Shown here: one piece after another, positions 38,715-50,634 of the stretch | How the letters are laid out: every line of letters starts with the position of its first letter | How positions within the stretch are numbered: position 1 is the first letter of the stretch | DNA from: Caballeronia sp. GAFFF1 | GTDB taxonomy: Bacteria > Pseudomonadota > Gammaproteobacteria > Burkholderiales > Burkholderiaceae | Direction: 5' to 3' | DNA length: 64,000 nt | Assembly (NCBI RefSeq): GCF_023630705.1 | Contig: NZ_JALQEM010000012.1 | Span: 1-64,000, forward strand | Made by a program: the position numbers and the translations under genes | The notes under the pieces: generated by a model | Told to the model about the DNA's origin: nothing | Seen by the model: only the letters and a program-made list of their open reading frames with translations | The model's database searches: none

Positions 38715-40307
38715 ATGAACAAACCTGAACGCGGGGCGCTGGCGGCGCTCCTGATCGTCGTCGTGATGATCGCGGCGCTCGCGCCGGCGGGGATCGGCTT
38801 GACGCTTGCCGCCCGCAGCGAGCGGCAGGCGCGCGTCGAGCGGCTCGGCAAGCTGGCCGATGCCGCGCTCCTTCGGGCGGAGGACTTGACGCGGCGTCTG
38901 TCGGGCGCGCTGGGCGAAATCGGCAACGTGAGCGACGCGCCGTGCTCGACGAGCTACCTTCGGGCGCTGCGGCGCATCGCGCTCACGAGTGCGCCGCTGC
39001 GCGATGCGGGCGCCTACGACCGCGACGGCCGGTGGCAATGCTCGTCGTCGCTCGGCGCGGTGTCGGCGGGCGCGTCGGACAGTCTCGCCTTGCCGCCGCC
39101 CGACTGGCGTTCTCGCGATGGCGTGAGCGCGTGGTACGGGATGGCGCGGCTGCCCGGAGGCAAGGATTCGCTCGTGATGGGGCGCGGCGGCGTCTACATT
39201 GCCGCCGATCCGTCGCTCTACCTTGACGGCATCGACGCGAACATCGGACGCTCGCCGGAGGTCGCCGTCATCAACACCGAGGCGCGGCGCGTGATCGCCG
39301 GCACGCCGGCCACCGATGTGTCCGCGGTCCTCGCCGTTTATCGCAGCTCGCCGTCGCTGCTGGATTGCGCGTCGGTGGCCGTGCGCCGCTCGGCGACGAT
39401 GCCGCTCGCGGTCGTCGTCAGCACGCCGCGCGAGACGTGGCGCACGCGCGCGCGCTCGCTGCCGTGGGAGTGGTTGCTCGCCGGGATCGCGACGGGCGTG
39501 CTGTGCGCGGGCTGGGCGGCCTATGTCATCGTGCGCAGGCTCTCGCCGCGCGGTCAGTTGCGCGACGCGGTGCGCCGCCACCAGTTCATCGTCGCTTATC
39601 AGCCGATCGTCGATCTCGCGACGCGCCAATGCGTCGGCGCCGAAGCGCTGGTGCGCTGGAAGCACCACGACCGCATCGTGCGGCCGGACCATTTCATTCC
39701 GCTCGCCGAGCATCGCGGGCTCATTCAGGCGATCACCGATCAGGTGCTCGACACCGTTCTGCTGGAACTGGGCGACTTTCTCAGGCGCTACGCCGACTAT
39801 TACATTTCGGTGAACGTGTCCGCGCCGGACCTGACGACGCATCGCTTTGTCGGCGTGATCGGGCCCGCGCTCGCACGGCAGGGTGTCCCGCCGCAGCAGA
39901 TCCGCATCGAGGCCACCGAGCGCGGCTTTCTCGACGCCGACGCGGCGAAAGAGGTCATCAGCGCGTTTCGGGCGGCGGGCCACGCCGTCTATCTGGACGA
40001 TTTCGGCACCGGCTATTCCAGCCTGTCGCACTTGCAGACGTTTCGCGTGGACGGCCTGAAGATCGACAAGTCGTTCGTCGATACGGTCGGACAGGACGCG
40101 GCGTCGAGCAGCGTCGCTTCGCATATCATCGAGATGGCCGCGACGCTCGGCGTGCAAGTGATTGCCGAAGGCATCGAGCGCGAAGAGCAAGCGGCGTATC
40201 TGCATGCGCGCGGCGCGCAGTTCGGGCAGGGCTGGCTCTTTTCGCCGCCGCTCACGGCCGCCGAATTCATTCGCTACGCGGGCGCGACACGCTCGCTAAT
40301 GCCCTAA
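38715..40307 (+). CDS. CSS-motif/EAL cyclic-di-GMP phosphodiesterase
   Basis: A 530-residue inner-membrane enzyme. Membrane helices at about 8-35 and 248-270 frame a periplasmic CSS-motif sensor domain with conserved cysteines (APCSTSY and WQCSSSLG). The C-terminal EAL domain (about 285-520) keeps the catalytic set: EALVRWKH, NVSA, EATE, LDDFGTGYSSL, KIDKSFV and AEGIE. It cleaves c-di-GMP to pGpG, and its sensor is probably controlled by disulfide state as in E. coli PdeC-like enzymes. ATG 38715 is used. A 132-residue gene follows after 12 bases. Confidence 0.9.
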   Translation: MNKPERGALAALLIVVVMIAALAPAGIGLTLAARSERQARVERLGKLADAALLRAEDLTRRLSGALGEIGNVSDAPCSTSYLRALRRIALTSAPLRDAGAYDRDGRWQCSSSLGAVSAGASDSLALPPPDWRSRDGVSAWYGMARLPGGKDSLVMGRGGVYIAADPSLYLDGIDANIGRSPEVAVINTEARRVIAGTPATDVSAVLAVYRSSPSLLDCASVAVRRSATMPLAVVVSTPRETWRTRARSLPWEWLLAGIATGVLCAGWAAYVIVRRLSPRGQLRDAVRRHQFIVAYQPIVDLATRQCVGAEALVRWKHHDRIVRPDHFIPLAEHRGLIQAITDQVLDTVLLELGDFLRRYADYYISVNVSAPDLTTHRFVGVIGPALARQGVPPQQIRIEATERGFLDADAAKEVISAFRAAGHAVYLDDFGTGYSSLSHLQTFRVDGLKIDKSFVDTVGQDAASSSVASHIIEMAATLGVQVIAEGIEREEQAAYLHARGAQFGQGWLFSPPLTAAEFIRYAGATRSLMP

Positions 40308-40319
40308 CCGGACGCCTTC

Positions 40320-40718
40320 ATGGACGATCAAACCGCCGTTTCCTTTCTCCGCGATGTGCGACATCCGCTGCTCGCGCTGCATCGCGCGGTGCTCGCGCAT
40401 TTGCGCCATGCGCACGAGGCCGAGTTCGGGCCGGTGTCGCCGGGCGAATTCCTGCAGATCGTGATCAACGGCAGCGCGTATCGCTGGCTTTCGCCGCTGT
40501 CGACGCTCATCGCCGCCCTCGACGACGTGCTCGACGACGACGAAGCCACGCCCGATGCGCGCGTCGGGCACGCGAAGGCGGTCATCGGGATGTTCCGCGC
40601 CGAAACGCGCGATCCCGTCTTCGCTGAACGCTTCCTCCCGCTTTTGCAAGCGAGCCCGGAGATCGCGGTCGCGAATGGCCACGTGGTGCAAGTCGTGCGG
40701 GGCGTGTCTGCGGGCTGA
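40320..40718 (+). CDS. Hypothetical protein downstream of the EAL gene
   Basis: A 132-residue soluble protein (MDDQTAVSFLRDVRHPLLAL) with an acidic turn LDDVLDDDEATPD in the middle and no membrane segment. I do not recognise the family. It begins 12 bases after the EAL gene and is probably translated from the same transcript, so it may relate to c-di-GMP signalling; that is only from position. The following 271 bases hold no gene. Confidence 0.6.
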   Translation: MDDQTAVSFLRDVRHPLLALHRAVLAHLRHAHEAEFGPVSPGEFLQIVINGSAYRWLSPLSTLIAALDDVLDDDEATPDARVGHAKAVIGMFRAETRDPVFAERFLPLLQASPEIAVANGHVVQVVRGVSAG

Positions 40719-40989
40719 CGGCGCCGCGTCCTTCGCTATCGAAAAAGCGACGCAAAAGCACGAATTCCGCACGACGCGCCCATGCGGGTTTCTACGGCTG
40801 TCGCGCGTGGGCGACGTTGCGGCGCGGGCGCATGAACCGCGCGCCGCGCCTGCGCACCGGATGCTGCATTGCAGCAAGCCGACGCCTTTTCTTTGAGCGA
40901 TTGCTTTTCGCTTGCGACTATCCGCGCCAATCCGGGAGGCGCGCATCGGCAGGATCGCCGCCTCGTTCAGACGAAAACAGGAGGCGCTC

Positions 40990-41679
40990 ATGTCGCTGTA
41001 CGGCTTCGGCCCGCTGCTCTGGGCGGGCGCAAAGGAAACGCTCGCGCTCGCGCTGCTTTCGCTCGCGGTGTCGGTGTTGCTCGGACTGGCCGGCGCGTCG
41101 GCGAAGCTCTCGCGGCACGGACTCTTGCGCGGCATCGCGACCGCGTACACGACGCTCATCCGCTCCGTGCCCGATCTCGTGCTGATGCTGCTGCTGTTCT
41201 ACAGCATCCAGATCGCGATCAACCACGTCACCGATGCGTTCGGCTGGAATCAATTCGATATCGATCCGTTTACGGCGGGCGTCCTCACGCTCGGCTTCAT
41301 CTACGGCGCGTATTTCACCGAGACGTTTCGCGGCGCGTTTCTCGCGGTGCCGCGCGGGCAGCTGGAAGCGGGCAGCGCGTACGGCATGAGCGGCATGCGC
41401 GTGTTCGGCCGCATCCTGTTTCCGCAGATGATGCGCTTCGCGCTGCCGGGCATCGGCAACAACTGGCAAGTGCTCGTGAAGGCGACGGCGCTCGTGTCGA
41501 TCATCGGCCTCGCGGATGTGGTGAAGGCCGCGCAGGATGCGGGTAAAAGCACGTTCAACATGTTCTTCTTCATTCTGATCGCCGCGCTCATCTATCTCGC
41601 GATCACCACGGCGTCGAACTTCGTGCTGATGGCACTGGAACAACGCTATTCGACGGGCGTGCGCCACGCCGATCTTTGA
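40990..41679 (+). CDS. aotQ: Arginine/ornithine ABC transporter permease, HisQ type
   Basis: A 229-residue polar amino-acid permease with about five membrane segments and the EAA loop (GQLEAGSAYGMSGMRVFGRILFPQM, around residues 122-145). With HisM, HisP and the binding protein at 51.9 kb it imports arginine and ornithine. ATG 40990 follows an AGGAGG-rich stretch. It is the first gene of the permease-ATPase-regulator operon. Specificity is inferred from the adjacent AST catabolic genes. Confidence 0.87.
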   Translation: MSLYGFGPLLWAGAKETLALALLSLAVSVLLGLAGASAKLSRHGLLRGIATAYTTLIRSVPDLVLMLLLFYSIQIAINHVTDAFGWNQFDIDPFTAGVLTLGFIYGAYFTETFRGAFLAVPRGQLEAGSAYGMSGMRVFGRILFPQMMRFALPGIGNNWQVLVKATALVSIIGLADVVKAAQDAGKSTFNMFFFILIAALIYLAITTASNFVLMALEQRYSTGVRHADL

Positions 41680-41690
41680 GGACAGAGACC

Positions 41691-42404
41691 ATGATGTCGA
41701 TCTTCGCTGAATACTGGCGTCCGTTTCTGTATTCCGACGGCATGCGCGCGTCGGGTCTTGTCGTGACGCTGTGGCTGCTCGCGGCGTCAATCGCCATCGG
41801 CTTCTGCGCGGCCGTGCCGCTCGCCTGCGCGCGGGTCTCGAAGCGCCGCTGGCTCTCGACGCCCGTGCGCCTCTACACGTACGTGTTCCGCGGCACGCCG
41901 CTCTACGTGCAACTGCTGCTGCTCTACACGGGCATGTACAGCCTGGAATTCGTGCGCACGCATTCCGTGCTCGAAGCGTTCTTTCGCAGCGGCTTCAACT
42001 GCGCGGTGCTCGCCTTCGCGCTGAACACCTGCGCCTACACGACTGAGATCTTCGCCGGCGCGATCCGCGCGATACCGCACGGCGAAGTGGAAGCCGCGCG
42101 CGCCTACGGCATGGGCACGTTCACCATGTATCGCCGCGTGATCCTGCCGTCCGCGCTGCGCCGCGCCTTGCCTTTGTACAGCAACGAAGTGATCCTGATG
42201 CTGCACGCGACCACCGTCGCGTTCACGGCGACGGTGCCGGACATCCTGAAGGTCGCCCGCGACGCAAATTCCGCGACGTATGAATCGTTCGGTTCGTTCG
42301 GCATCGCGGCGCTTTTGTATCTGGCGATTTCGTTCGTGCTCGTCGCGGCGTTTCGACGCGCGGAGCGCCGCTGGCTCGCGTATTTGCGCCCGTCGCGCGC
42401 CTGA
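41691..42404 (+). CDS. aotM: Arginine/ornithine ABC transporter permease, HisM type
   Basis: A 237-residue permease paired with HisQ, with an EAA-loop (GEVEAARAYGMGTFTMYRRVI) and about five membrane segments. It starts at 41691 (ATGATG), 11 bases after hisQ. The two permeases form the channel for the ABC uptake system. Confidence 0.87.
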   Translation: MMSIFAEYWRPFLYSDGMRASGLVVTLWLLAASIAIGFCAAVPLACARVSKRRWLSTPVRLYTYVFRGTPLYVQLLLLYTGMYSLEFVRTHSVLEAFFRSGFNCAVLAFALNTCAYTTEIFAGAIRAIPHGEVEAARAYGMGTFTMYRRVILPSALRRALPLYSNEVILMLHATTVAFTATVPDILKVARDANSATYESFGSFGIAALLYLAISFVLVAAFRRAERRWLAYLRPSRA

Positions 42405-42437
42405 CGAGCGGTAAAATTCCAAGCCGTGCGGAGAATC

Positions 42438-43253
42438 ATGTCATCACCCGAGGAGATTGCGTTGGAGCCGAAAGCCAAAGACGTCGCGACGAAGCTCGTC
42501 GCCGAGGACATTCACAAACGCTACGGCGACAACGAAGTGTTGAAGGGCGTGTCGCTCGCGGCGCGCGCGGGCGATGTCATCAGCATCATCGGCGCGAGCG
42601 GCTCGGGCAAGAGCACGTTCCTGCGCTGCATCAACTTCCTGGAAAAGCCGAACGCGGGGCAGATCGTCGTGGATGGCGAAGCCGTGCGCACGAAGACCGA
42701 CCGCAACGGCGCTCTCGAAGTCGCCGATCACAAGCAGCTTCAGCGCGTGCGCACGAAGCTCGCGATGGTCTTTCAGCACTTCAATCTCTGGTCGCACATG
42801 ACGGCCATCGAGAACGTGATGGAAGCGCCCATTCACGTGCTCGGCATCTCGAAGAAGGAAGCCGAGGAACGCGCGCGCGAGTATCTGGAGAAAGTGGGCC
42901 TGCCGCCGCGCGTGGAAAAGCAGTATCCGTCGCATCTTTCCGGCGGGCAGCAGCAGCGCGTCGCCATTGCCCGCGCGCTCGCCATGCACCCGGACGTCAT
43001 GCTCTTCGACGAACCCACGTCCGCGCTCGACCCCGAACTCGTCGGCGAAGTGCTCAAGGTCATGCAGCGGCTCGCCGAAGAGGGCCGCACGATGATCGTC
43101 GTGACGCATGAAATGGGTTTCGCGCGCAACGTGTCGAATCACGTGATGTTTCTGCATCAGGGACGCACGGAAGAGGAAGGCGCGCCGTCCGAGGTGTTGA
43201 GCGCGCCGAAGAGCGAGCGCCTGAAGCAGTTCCTGTCGGGCAGTCTCAAGTAA
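42438..43253 (+). CDS. aotP: Arginine/ornithine ABC transporter ATPase, HisP type
   Basis: A 271-residue ABC ATPase. Walker A is GASGSGKST (residues 52-60), signature LSGGQQQR, Walker [13 protein letters not shown], and the switch His in [10 protein letters not shown] 42438 is used. It begins 33 bases after hisM and is followed by the argR-like gene one base after its stop. Powers uptake of polar amino acids. Confidence 0.9.
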   Translation: MSSPEEIALEPKAKDVATKLVAEDIHKRYGDNEVLKGVSLAARAGDVISIIGASGSGKSTFLRCINFLEKPNAGQIVVDGEAVRTKTDRNGALEVADHKQLQRVRTKLAMVFQHFNLWSHMTAIENVMEAPIHVLGISKKEAEERAREYLEKVGLPPRVEKQYPSHLSGGQQQRVAIARALAMHPDVMLFDEPTSALDPELVGEVLKVMQRLAEEGRTMIVVTHEMGFARNVSNHVMFLHQGRTEEEGAPSEVLSAPKSERLKQFLSGSLK

Positions 43254-43254
43254 C

Positions 43255-44292
43255 GTGGCGAGTGCTTCGGGCCCGGCGCGCGGGCCGCTGCAAGTGGCGA
43301 TCGTCGCGCTGCCGCCGGTATCGATGAGCGGCATCGCGCCCATCATCGACAGTCTCACGCTCGCCAACGAAATCGACGGGCATCGTCTCTACGACTGGCG
43401 CGTCTGTTCGTGGGATGGCCGTCCGGTGCCGCTTTCGGGCGGCGCGCAGCTTCCCGCCGACTGCGCCTTCAACGACGCCGTTCATTGCGACTGGCTGATC
43501 GTCGTTTCGGAACGCTATCAGCAGTTCGCCGACTACCGGCTCTTCCTCGCGAGCCTCGCGCGCGTCGCGCCGCGCACGCCGCTCGTCTCCGGCATCCATC
43601 ACGGCGTCTGGTGGCTCGCGATGGCCGGACAGCTCGCGCAATATCGCGTGGCCGTGAACTGGGAGACGTACCAGCAGTTCACCGAGCAGTTCGAGCGGGC
43701 GATCGTCTCGCAGCAGATCTTCGAGATCGACCGCGACCGCGCGACCTGCGCCGGCGGCCAGGCGAGCATCGACTTCATGCTCGCGATGATCGCTCGCGAT
43801 CACGGCCAGGATCTGGCGGAGCGTATCGCGGATTCGCTCGGCGTCGGCGCGTTGCGCGCGGGCACGGAGCGGCAGCGCATTCCGTTCGTGACCGCGCCGG
43901 GCGAGCGGCATCCGCGCCTGAACGACGCGCTGCAACTGATGGAAGCGAATATCGAAGATCCGCTGTCCACCGATGACATCGCGAATCTCGTCGGTATTTC
44001 GCGCAGGCAACTGGAGCGGCTCTTTCGTCAGTATCTCGGCGCGATGCCCTCGAAGTATTACCTCAATCTGCGTCTGACCAAGGCGCGCACGCAGTTGCAG
44101 CGCACGAGCAAGTCCGTCGTGCAGATCAGTCTCGCGTGCGGGTTTTCATCGGCGGCGCATTTTTCCAATGCATATCGTGACCGCTTCGGCGTGACGCCGC
44201 GCGAGGAGCGGCGCAACTGGATCGAAAAGCAGCGCGGCGCGCTCGACGAACCGCGCGGCGGGGCGTTGATCGAGCCGCCCGAGTCGCGTTGA
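43255..44292 (+). CDS. argR: AraC-type ArgR regulator with GATase1-like domain
   Basis: A 345-residue regulator of the Pseudomonas ArgR type. The N-terminal DJ-1/GATase1-like domain (about 10-190) senses arginine; the C-terminal AraC domain has helices VGISRRQLERLFRQYLG and ISLACGFSSAAHFSNAYRDRF with GVTPREERR at the end. In Pseudomonas this regulator lies in aotJQMOP-argR and turns on the aru/ast genes, the same order seen here without J. GTG start, one base after the ATPase gene. Confidence 0.87.
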   Translation: MASASGPARGPLQVAIVALPPVSMSGIAPIIDSLTLANEIDGHRLYDWRVCSWDGRPVPLSGGAQLPADCAFNDAVHCDWLIVVSERYQQFADYRLFLASLARVAPRTPLVSGIHHGVWWLAMAGQLAQYRVAVNWETYQQFTEQFERAIVSQQIFEIDRDRATCAGGQASIDFMLAMIARDHGQDLAERIADSLGVGALRAGTERQRIPFVTAPGERHPRLNDALQLMEANIEDPLSTDDIANLVGISRRQLERLFRQYLGAMPSKYYLNLRLTKARTQLQRTSKSVVQISLACGFSSAAHFSNAYRDRFGVTPREERRNWIEKQRGALDEPRGGALIEPPESR

Positions 44293-44330
44293 ATCGACAC
44301 TTAACCGTAGCGTGAAAGCGCATGAAAGCA

Positions 44331-44351
44331 TGTCGCGAACGCGCAAGACGG
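44331..44351 (+). promoter_or_regulatory. Putative ArgR half-site upstream of astC
   Basis: TGTCGC (44331-44336), eight bases, then AA (44345-44346), exactly the spacing of the half-site TGTCGC-N8-AA-N5 recalled for Pseudomonas ArgR. It lies 70-91 bases before astC. A second half-site is not clear. Confidence 0.4.
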
Positions 44352-44421
44352 AACGCACGCAAGCGCCTAATATCGAAAGCATTGCAATACGACGCAGCAA
44401 GAACCCGTAGAGGAGTGGCAC

Positions 44422-45651
44422 ATGACCGACATCAATGTGAATCGCGGTACGTTCGACGAAGTAATGGTTCCAGTGTTTTCGCCCGCCAATTTTGTGCCGG
44501 ACAGAGGCCGCGGCTCGCGCGTATGGGACACCGAAGGCCGCGATTACATCGACTTCGCCGGCGGCATCGCGGTGACGGCGCTGGGCCACGCCCATCCCGA
44601 ACTCCTCAAGGTATTGCACGATCAAGGCGAGAAGCTCTGGCACATCGGCAACGGCTATACGAATGCGCCGGTATTGCGTCTCGCTAAACGCCTGACGAAC
44701 CTGACTTTCGCCGATCGCGCGTTCTTCGCGAACTCGGGCGCCGAGGCCAACGAAGCGGCGTTGAAGCTCGCGCGCCGTTATGCCATCGACAAGTTCGGTC
44801 CCGAGAAGATCGAGATCATCTCGTTCACGCAGTCGTTTCATGGCCGCACGTTCTTCACGGTGAGCGTCGGCGGCCAGCCAAAGTACGCGGAAGGCTTCGG
44901 GCCGCAGCCGCAGGGCATCCGCCATCTGCCGTATAACGATCTCGCGCAGGCGCTCGCAGCCATCGGCGACAAGACGTGCGCGGTGATCGTCGAGCCGGTG
45001 CAGGGCGAAGGCGGCGTGCTGCCCGCCGATCCGGCGTTCCTGAAGGGCTTGCGCGAAGCGTGCGACAAACACGGCGCTTTGCTGATTTTCGACGAAGTAC
45101 AGACGGGCGTCGGCCGCACGGGCACCTTCTACGCGTACATGCAATACGGCGTGACGCCCGACATTCTCACGACCGCGAAGGCGCTCGGCAACGGCTTTCC
45201 GATCGGCGCGATGCTGACCACGGATGACATCGCGCAGCACTTCAAGGTCGGCGTTCACGGCACGACGTACGGCGGCAATCCGCTCGGCGCGTCCATCGCG
45301 GAGAAGGTGGTCGAACTGATCAGCGATCCGAAATTGCTGGAAGGCGTCGGCGCGCGCAGCGAAGCAATCAAGGCGCATCTTGCGCGCATCAACGAGCGGT
45401 TCGGCCTGTTCAGGGAAATTCGCGGCCGCGGTCTCTTGATCGGCGCGGAACTCGCCGACGCCTACAAGGACCGCGCGAAGGACGTGCTCAACGCGGCGGC
45501 GGCCAACGGCGTCATCATGTTGATCGCCGGGCCGAACGTGCTGCGCTTCGCGCCGTCGCTCATCATGCCGATGGCCGATCTCGACGAAGGCTTCGCGCGC
45601 ATCGAGAAGGCGATCGAGCAGGTCGTGGACGCGACGGCCGTCGCGCGCTGA
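44422..45651 (+). CDS. astC: Succinylornithine transaminase
   Basis: AstC, 409 residues, a class III aminotransferase that turns N2-succinylornithine into succinylglutamate semialdehyde. The PLP lysine is K253 in [12 protein letters not shown], and D224 in LIFDEVQTG holds the cofactor ring. AruC/ArgD relatives are close; gene order decides for AstC. It heads the AST gene set, with aruF 34 bases later and argR upstream. It may also serve in arginine biosynthesis as the acetylornithine enzyme. Confidence 0.93.
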   Translation: MTDINVNRGTFDEVMVPVFSPANFVPDRGRGSRVWDTEGRDYIDFAGGIAVTALGHAHPELLKVLHDQGEKLWHIGNGYTNAPVLRLAKRLTNLTFADRAFFANSGAEANEAALKLARRYAIDKFGPEKIEIISFTQSFHGRTFFTVSVGGQPKYAEGFGPQPQGIRHLPYNDLAQALAAIGDKTCAVIVEPVQGEGGVLPADPAFLKGLREACDKHGALLIFDEVQTGVGRTGTFYAYMQYGVTPDILTTAKALGNGFPIGAMLTTDDIAQHFKVGVHGTTYGGNPLGASIAEKVVELISDPKLLEGVGARSEAIKAHLARINERFGLFREIRGRGLLIGAELADAYKDRAKDVLNAAAANGVIMLIAGPNVLRFAPSLIMPMADLDEGFARIEKAIEQVVDATAVAR

Positions 45652-45685
45652 TTCATCGTTGACCAACGCTTTACAGGAAACGGCG

Positions 45686-46732
45686 ATGCTATTCGTTCGT
45701 CCGGCAAGACTCTCCGATCTCGACGAGCTGGAGCGCATGGCGCGCTCGGCCGCGCCCGTGCTGCACTCGTTGCCGCGCGACCGGCGCGCGCTGGAAACGC
45801 GCGTCGCGCTCTCCGAAGATTCGTTCCGCGCCGAAGTCGATTTTCCGGGCGAGGAGTTCTATCTCTTCGTGCTGGAAGACGCGCGCACGGGCAAGCTTTA
45901 CGGCACGTCGAGCATCGTCGCGTCGGCGGGCTATTCCGAGCCGTTCTATACGTTTCGCAACGACGCGCTTATCCACGCATCGCGCGAACTCAAGGTGAAC
46001 CGCAAGATTCACGCGCTCACCATGTCGCACGAATTGACGGGCAAGAGCCGGCTCACGGGCTTTTACATCGATCCGTCGCTGCGCACGCCCGAGGGCGAAG
46101 CCACCGCGCATCTGCTTTCGCGCGCCCGCATGCTGTACATCGCGGCGAACCGCAAGCGTTTTTCGAGCGAAGTATTCTCGCTGATGCTCGGCGTCACGGA
46201 CGACGCGGGCGTGTCGCCGTTCTGGGAAGCCGTCGGCCGCAAGTTCTTCGGGCGCGACTTCGAGCAGGTCGAACTGGAGTCGGGCGGACGCAGCCGCACG
46301 TTCATCGCGGAAGTCATGCCGACGTATCCGCTCTACGTGCCGCTTCTGCCAGGCGAGGCGCAGCGCGTGCTCGGCGAGCCGAACGCAAGCACGCTGCTCG
46401 CCTACGACATTCATCTCGAAGAAGGCTTCGAGCCGGACCGTTTCGTCGATATCTTCGACGCCGGCCCGGTGCTGACCCTCGCCGTGGACAAGAGCGCATC
46501 GGCGAGTTCGGGCGAACTGCGCGCGGTGCGCGAAGGCACGGACACGAAAGGCGCGGCGTTTCTCGTCGCGGCGGGCGGGGCGCATGAGTTCCGCTGCATC
46601 GTCGCGGAACTGACGGGCACGCGCTCAGATGGCGCGGCGTTGAGCGCCGATGCGTGCAGCGCGCTCGGCGTCGCGGAAAAAGACACGGTGCGCTGCGTGC
46701 CGCTGCATCAAGCCTCGGGAGAATTGCAATGA
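45686..46732 (+). CDS. aruF: Arginine N-succinyltransferase alpha subunit
   Basis: The first step of the AST pathway: arginine plus succinyl-CoA gives succinylarginine. Two-subunit enzymes are known in Pseudomonas (AruF/AruG). Here 348 residues with the AstA domain pattern (LFVRPARLSDLDELERMAR; EVMPTYPLYVPLLPGEAQ). It is a paralogue of the next gene, aruG. The start ATG 45686 is used. The stop overlaps the aruG start by ATGA. Confidence 0.92.
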   Translation: MLFVRPARLSDLDELERMARSAAPVLHSLPRDRRALETRVALSEDSFRAEVDFPGEEFYLFVLEDARTGKLYGTSSIVASAGYSEPFYTFRNDALIHASRELKVNRKIHALTMSHELTGKSRLTGFYIDPSLRTPEGEATAHLLSRARMLYIAANRKRFSSEVFSLMLGVTDDAGVSPFWEAVGRKFFGRDFEQVELESGGRSRTFIAEVMPTYPLYVPLLPGEAQRVLGEPNASTLLAYDIHLEEGFEPDRFVDIFDAGPVLTLAVDKSASASSGELRAVREGTDTKGAAFLVAAGGAHEFRCIVAELTGTRSDGAALSADACSALGVAEKDTVRCVPLHQASGELQ

Positions 46733-47757
46733 TCGTCGTGCGCTGCGTGCAGCCGGGAGATGTCGACGCGCTCGTCGCGCTGGCGCTGGAAACGGGCCCG
46801 GGGCTCACCACGTTCAAGCCGGATCGCGCCGCGCTGGCCGCACGCGTCGAGCGGGCGCGGCGCACGCTCGCGGGCGAGGCCGAGCCGTTCGAAGCCGGCT
46901 ACTTCTTCGTGATGGAAGACACCGCCACGGGCGACGTCGCGGGCGTGTGCGGCATCGAAACGGAAGTCGGGCTGGAGCAGCCGTTCTACAACTATCGCGT
47001 GTCGACGGTCGTGCATGCGAGCAAGGACATGGGCGTGTGGACGCGCATGTCGCTGCTCAACATCTCGCATGATCTCACGGGCTACTCGGAGGTTTGCTCG
47101 CTGTTTCTGAGCCCGCGTTATCGCACGGCGGGCGTGGGCGGATTGCTCTCGCGCTCGCGGTTCATGTTCATCGCGCAGTTCCGGGAGCGCTTTCCGCAGC
47201 GGCTGTGCGCGGAATTGCGCGGCCATTTCGACGAGAACGGCGAATCGCCTTTCTGGAACGCGGTCGGCTCGCACTTCTATCAGATCGACTTCAACGAAGC
47301 CGATTACCTGAGCTCCCACGGCAAGAAGTCGTTCCTCGCTGAACTGATGCCGCGCTATCCGGTGTATCTGGACTTGCTGCCGGAGTCCGCGCAGCAGACG
47401 GTCGGCGTCACGCACCGCGACACCGCGCCCGCGCGCAAGATGCTCGAAGCCGAAGGCCTGCGCTATGAAAACCACGTCGATATTTTCGATGCCGGTCCGG
47501 TGCTCGAATGTCACGTCGCGGACTTGCGCACGGTGCGCGAAAGCGTGCTCGCGACGGTGCGCATCGGCGAGCGCGACGCCACGCAAAGCGATGCGAAGAG
47601 CCTCGTGTCGAACACCTCGCTCGACGACTTCCGCTGCGGCGCAATCACCGGCGCGGTCGAAGACGGCACGTTCCTGCTGACCGCCGACGAAGCCGCCGCA
47701 TTGCGCGTGAAAAACGGCGACACCGTGCGCGTGCTGACCTCGCCGCGCGCCAAATAA
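46729..47757 (+). CDS. aruG: Arginine N-succinyltransferase beta subunit
   Basis: A 342-residue AstA-domain protein paralogous to aruF (VVRCVQPGDVDALVALALE; ELMPRYPVYLDLLPESAQQ). The two subunits form the heteromeric succinyltransferase. It overlaps aruF by four bases and lies 12 bases before astD. The two share the C-terminal IFDAGPVL stretch at the same place. Confidence 0.92.
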   Translation: MIVVRCVQPGDVDALVALALETGPGLTTFKPDRAALAARVERARRTLAGEAEPFEAGYFFVMEDTATGDVAGVCGIETEVGLEQPFYNYRVSTVVHASKDMGVWTRMSLLNISHDLTGYSEVCSLFLSPRYRTAGVGGLLSRSRFMFIAQFRERFPQRLCAELRGHFDENGESPFWNAVGSHFYQIDFNEADYLSSHGKKSFLAELMPRYPVYLDLLPESAQQTVGVTHRDTAPARKMLEAEGLRYENHVDIFDAGPVLECHVADLRTVRESVLATVRIGERDATQSDAKSLVSNTSLDDFRCGAITGAVEDGTFLLTADEAAALRVKNGDTVRVLTSPRAK

Positions 47758-49242
<1,485 letters not shown>

Positions 49243-49257
49243 GCACCGGAATCCGAC

Positions 49258-50634
49258 ATGCAGGCACAGCAAGCCAATCAGACCCACGAAGCTCGCGCGG
49301 CGAGCGAAGCGAATTTCGACGGGCTCGTCGGGCCGACGCACAACTATGCGGGGCTGTCGTTCGGCAACGTGGCGTCGCGCAATAACGAGAAGTCGGTCGC
49401 GAATCCGAAGGCCGCCGCGAAGCAGGGCTTGCGCAAGATGAAGCGGCTCGCGGACCTGGGCTTTCATCAGGGCGTGCTGCCGCCGCTCGAACGTCCGTCG
49501 ATCCGGCTGTTGAGAAGTCTCGGCTTCACCGGCTCGGACGCCGCCGTGATCGAGCGCGCCGCCCTCGATGCGCCGGAACTGCTGGCGGCCGCGAGCTCGG
49601 CATCCGCGATGTGGACCGCCAACGCCGCGACCGTGAGCCCGTCGCCCGATACCGCCGATGGCCGCGTCCACTTCACGCCCGCGAATCTCGCGGCGAAGCT
49701 GCATCGCGCGATCGAGCATGGCGAAACGCGCCGCTCGCTTGCCGCGATCTTCGCCGACGAAGCGCGCTTTCGCATTCATCATGCGCTGCCGGGCACGCCC
49801 GCGCTCGGCGACGAAGGCGCGGCTAATCACACGCGGTTCGCGCGTGAGTACGGCGAGAAGGGCGTCGAGTTCTTCGTGTATGGCCGCAGCGAATACGGCC
49901 AGGGGCCGCAGCCGCAGCGTTTCCCCGCGCGGCAGACGCTGGAGGCGAGCCGCGCCGTCGCGCGCCTGCACGGACTCTCAGACGCATCGACCGTATTCGC
50001 GCAGCAATCCCCCGATGTGATCGACGCCGGCGTGTTCCACAACGACGTCATCGCGGTCGGCAATCGCACGACGCTGTTCTGCCACGAGCGCGCGTTCGTG
50101 AGTCAGCACAAGGTCTACGACGAGCTCGCCGCGAAGCTGGCGCAACACGGCGCGACGTTCACGGCGCTCGAAGTGCCGCAGAGCGAAGTGAGCGTGGCCG
50201 ATGCGGTGTCGTCATATTTGTTCAACAGCCAGCTGCTGTCGCGGGCGGACGGCACGCAAGTGCTCGTCGTGCCGCAGGAGTGTCGCGAGAACGAGCGCGT
50301 GGCGGCGTATCTGGATTCGCTCGCCGGTCGCGCGACGCCTATCGATGAAGTGCTCGTCTTCGATCTGCGCGAAAGCATGAAAAACGGCGGCGGCCCGGCG
50401 TGCTTGCGGCTGCGCGTCGTGCTGAACGAAGCGGAGCGCGCGGCTGTGAACCCCGGCGTGTGGATGAACGACGCGCTTTTCGCGCGCCTCGACGCGTGGA
50501 TCGACACGCACTATCGCGATCGCCTTGCGCCCGCCGATCTCGCCGATCCGCAACTGCTGGATCAATCGCGCAGGGCGCTCGACGAACTGACGACGCTTCT
50601 CGGACTGGGCGCGATCTATGACTTCCAGCACTGA
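49258..50634 (+). CDS. astB: N-succinylarginine dihydrolase
   Basis: AstB, 458 residues, hydrolyses succinylarginine to succinylornithine, two ammonia and CO2. Family motifs are [18 protein letters not shown] at the start and, near the end, [12 protein letters not shown] with the nucleophilic Cys at residue 382. Belongs to the guanidine-modifying-enzyme fold. Its stop lies inside the start of astE (17-base overlap), which shows tight coupling. Confidence 0.95.
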   Translation: MQAQQANQTHEARAASEANFDGLVGPTHNYAGLSFGNVASRNNEKSVANPKAAAKQGLRKMKRLADLGFHQGVLPPLERPSIRLLRSLGFTGSDAAVIERAALDAPELLAAASSASAMWTANAATVSPSPDTADGRVHFTPANLAAKLHRAIEHGETRRSLAAIFADEARFRIHHALPGTPALGDEGAANHTRFAREYGEKGVEFFVYGRSEYGQGPQPQRFPARQTLEASRAVARLHGLSDASTVFAQQSPDVIDAGVFHNDVIAVGNRTTLFCHERAFVSQHKVYDELAAKLAQHGATFTALEVPQSEVSVADAVSSYLFNSQLLSRADGTQVLVVPQECRENERVAAYLDSLAGRATPIDEVLVFDLRESMKNGGGPACLRLRVVLNEAERAAVNPGVWMNDALFARLDAWIDTHYRDRLAPADLADPQLLDQSRRALDELTTLLGLGAIYDFQH

